A stretch of 64,000 bases of DNA from UBA5536 sp964592595. Lineage in GTDB: Bacteria; Bacteroidota; Bacteroidia; Bacteroidales; F082. The stretch covers positions 1 to 64,000 of the forward strand of contig CAZQFH010000013.1 in NCBI GenBank assembly GCA_964592595.1, read 5' to 3'. Under the pieces are notes generated by a model. That model searched no databases, was not told where the DNA came from, and worked only from the letters and a program-made list of their open reading frames with translations. Positions 62,223 to 64,000 of the stretch are shown here, piece by piece (position 1 is the stretch's first letter; the number at the start of each line of letters is the position of its first letter). A program made the translations under genes and the position numbers.

Positions 62223-64000
62223 ATGAAAAAATCAATTCACCTAACCTTGCAGAGAACCCTTAGTATGATGATCATACTGTTATTCTCTCAACAAATTTTT
62301 GCTGCTATGCCCCCACAAATTCCATTAGAGGATTTCTTTAAAAATCCTGAGAAAAGTGCTTATCAAATCAGTCCCAACGGAAAATTTATTTCCTTTATGG
62401 CGCCTTACGAAAGCCGGATGAATGTTTTTGTTCAAAAAGCCGGAAGCGATAAAGCAACCCGCATCACTGCAGAAACTGATCGTGATATTGCAGGTTATTA
62501 TTGGGCCAATGATAACAGAATTTTATTCTTAAAAGACAGTGGTGGTGACGAAAACTTTGCCCTTTATGGAGTGGACAAGGATGGAAAAAACGCCAAATGC
62601 CTCACTTGTTTTGAGAATGTGCGCACCCAAATTATTGATGAACTGGAAGATCAGCCCGATTTTGTAATTATTGGACTCAATAAACGCAATGCGGTGGTTT
62701 TTGACCCTTATCGGCTCAATATTAAAACAGGCGAAATGGAAATGCTGGCCGAAAATCCGGGTAACATTCAAGGTTGGATGACCGACCATGATGGCAAATT
62801 ACGTATTGCTATTGCTATCGTTGATGGCATTAACTCTCAATTGCTCTACCGCGATGATGAATCGCAGGAATTTGAAGCCGTCCTTACCACCAATTTTAAA
62901 GAGTCGATGAGTCCTGATTTTTTCACCTTCGACAATAAATATTTATACGCCACTTCCAATCTTGGTCGCGATAAATCAGCTGCTGTGATTTTTGATCCCA
63001 AAACAGCTAAAGAAGTTGAGGTGCTTTACGAAAATGACGAATATGATGTGAGTGGAATAAGCTACTCCCGCAAACGTAAGGTAATAACTGCTGCCAGCTA
63101 TACTTCCTGGAAACGCGAACGTCATTTCTTTGATGAAGAATCAATGTCAATGTTCGAAAAAATCGAATCTTTGCTAAAAGGCTACGAAATTGCAATAACT
63201 GCCAGCGACAAAGCCGAAGAAACCTATATCATACGTACTTATAGCGACCGCTCGATGGGAGCTTATTATCTTTATGACAAAAAGAAAGATAAACTCACTA
63301 AAATTCAGGAAGTAAGCCCCTGGCTCAACGAAAACGAAATGGCTGAAGTAAAACCTATCCAATACCGGTCGCGCGATGGTTTGGTTATTCAGGGCTATCT
63401 TACCTTACCCAAAGGTGTTGAGGCCAAAAATCTGCCTGTTGTAGTAAATCCGCATGGCGGCCCGTGGGCGCGCGATAACTGGGGTTTTAATCCTGAAGTT
63501 CAGTTTTTGGCCAATCGTGGATTTGCTGTTTTACAGATGAATTTTAGAGGATCAACGGGTTATGGAAAAGCCTTTTGGGAAGCCTCGTTCAAGGAATGGG
63601 GACTCAGCATGCAAAACGATATCACCGATGGTGTTTATTGGTTAATTCGCGAAGGCATTGCCGACAAAGACCGTGTGGCCATTTATGGCGCAAGCTATGG
63701 TGGTTATGCTACTTTGCAAGGACTTGTAGTTACGCCTACCTTGTATGCCGCTGGTGTTGATTATGTGGGCGTTTCGAACCTTTTCACTTTTATGCAAACC
63801 ATTCCGCCTTACTGGAAACCTATGTTGGATATGATGTACGAAATGGTTGGTAATCCTCAGCACGAAAAGGCACAGTTTGAAGCCACTTCTCCTGCTATGA
63901 ATGCCGACAAAATTATTGCTCCTCTTTTTGTGGCTCAGGGAGCCAACGATCCACGTGTTAATATCGCCGAATCGGATCAAATTGTGGAAGCCATGCGCAC
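62223..64000 (+). CDS. S9-family serine peptidase (prolyl oligopeptidase type), cut by the window end
   Basis: The 592-codon visible part has a signal peptide (ILLFSQQIFAAMP about 20-32), a beta-propeller region (about 40-350), and an alpha/beta-hydrolase domain. The oxyanion-loop segment is NPHGGPWARDNWGF; the nucleophile Ser 491 is in YGASYGGYAT; the acid Asp about 576 is in QGANDPRVN. The catalytic His lies beyond the window. It is probably a periplasmic aminopeptidase or oligopeptidase. No frameshift is visible. Confidence 0.92.
   Translation, partial: MKKSIHLTLQRTLSMMIILLFSQQIFAAMPPQIPLEDFFKNPEKSAYQISPNGKFISFMAPYESRMNVFVQKAGSDKATRITAETDRDIAGYYWANDNRILFLKDSGGDENFALYGVDKDGKNAKCLTCFENVRTQIIDELEDQPDFVIIGLNKRNAVVFDPYRLNIKTGEMEMLAENPGNIQGWMTDHDGKLRIAIAIVDGINSQLLYRDDESQEFEAVLTTNFKESMSPDFFTFDNKYLYATSNLGRDKSAAVIFDPKTAKEVEVLYENDEYDVSGISYSRKRKVITAASYTSWKRERHFFDEESMSMFEKIESLLKGYEIAITASDKAEETYIIRTYSDRSMGAYYLYDKKKDKLTKIQEVSPWLNENEMAEVKPIQYRSRDGLVIQGYLTLPKGVEAKNLPVVVNPHGGPWARDNWGFNPEVQFLANRGFAVLQMNFRGSTGYGKAFWEASFKEWGLSMQNDITDGVYWLIREGIADKDRVAIYGASYGGYATLQGLVVTPTLYAAGVDYVGVSNLFTFMQTIPPYWKPMLDMMYEMVGNPQHEKAQFEATSPAMNADKIIAPLFVAQGANDPRVNIAESDQIVEAMR

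Overview
The window looks like chromosomal DNA of a Bacteroidota species, probably a Bacteroidales-type anaerobe or a close relative. Four things suggest this. Promoters carry the Bacteroidota -7 motif TAnnTTTG. Three secreted proteins end in type IX secretion (T9SS) sorting domains. Lipoprotein families, the GH3-like protein, HdeD, MORN and LytTR/LytS genes are typical of the group. Shine-Dalgarno sequences are mostly weak. No rRNA, tRNA, CRISPR array, transposase or integrase was recognised.

Layout. 1-4.2 kb (minus): an AT-rich ORF of unknown function, an arginase-fold protein lacking several metal ligands, and topA. 4.3-12.1 kb (plus): a nucleotide-sugar dehydrogenase and a WlbA-like oxidoreductase (probable N-acetyl-aminouronate sugars for surface glycans), then cysQ, cysD and a cysNC fusion for sulfate activation, with a four-helix-bundle gene bounded by inverted heptamer arrays wedged between cysD and cysN; a deoxyhypusine-synthase-like gene follows. 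12.1-17.8 kb (minus): a PAS histidine kinase with a cysteine cluster, a 56-codon membrane peptide, a PepSY protein and an OB-fold-like lipoprotein; then nadA, a lipoprotein and a MORN-repeat protein. 17.8-18.4 kb: an AT-rich intergenic region between divergent genes with six exact TTATCAACA nonamers, the best candidate for the replication origin. 18.4-33 kb: rpiB, lutB, a TlpA-like lipoprotein, mreBCD, purH, an FtsX-type permease, recJ, HdeD, LysE, GH3, a small lipoprotein overlapping an SprT-like protease gene, and a DUF302 gene. 33-44.4 kb: two T9SS-exported proteins, an AAA ATPase, an aldo/keto reductase, a sodium:solute symporter, tadA, an unannotated structured RNA of about 370 nt with its own promoter and terminator, and dnaG. 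44.4-55.3 kb: pspC-like, purN, mlaEF, cvpA-like, a Gfo/Idh oxidoreductase, a HEPN/MNT pair whose first gene has a nonsense codon, aspS, a LytS/LytTR two-component pair with a LiaF-like gene, and glutamine synthetase. 55.5-64 kb: an M14 carboxypeptidase with T9SS signal, a low-GC pair (RecQ helicase fused to a ComF-like phosphoribosyltransferase, plus a DprA-like protein), a CorA transporter and an S9 peptidase cut by the window end.

The most interesting segment is the RecQ-ComF/DprA pair at about 57.9-61.1 kb. Composition and arginine-codon use differ from its neighbours. Its domain set resembles the PRTase plus DprA logic of the ShosTA defence/toxin-antitoxin pair, with a helicase added. Next come the structured RNA at about 42.0-42.4 kb, the candidate oriC, and the four-helix-bundle element between cysD and cysN. 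Functions are read from sequence motifs only; no database search was possible.
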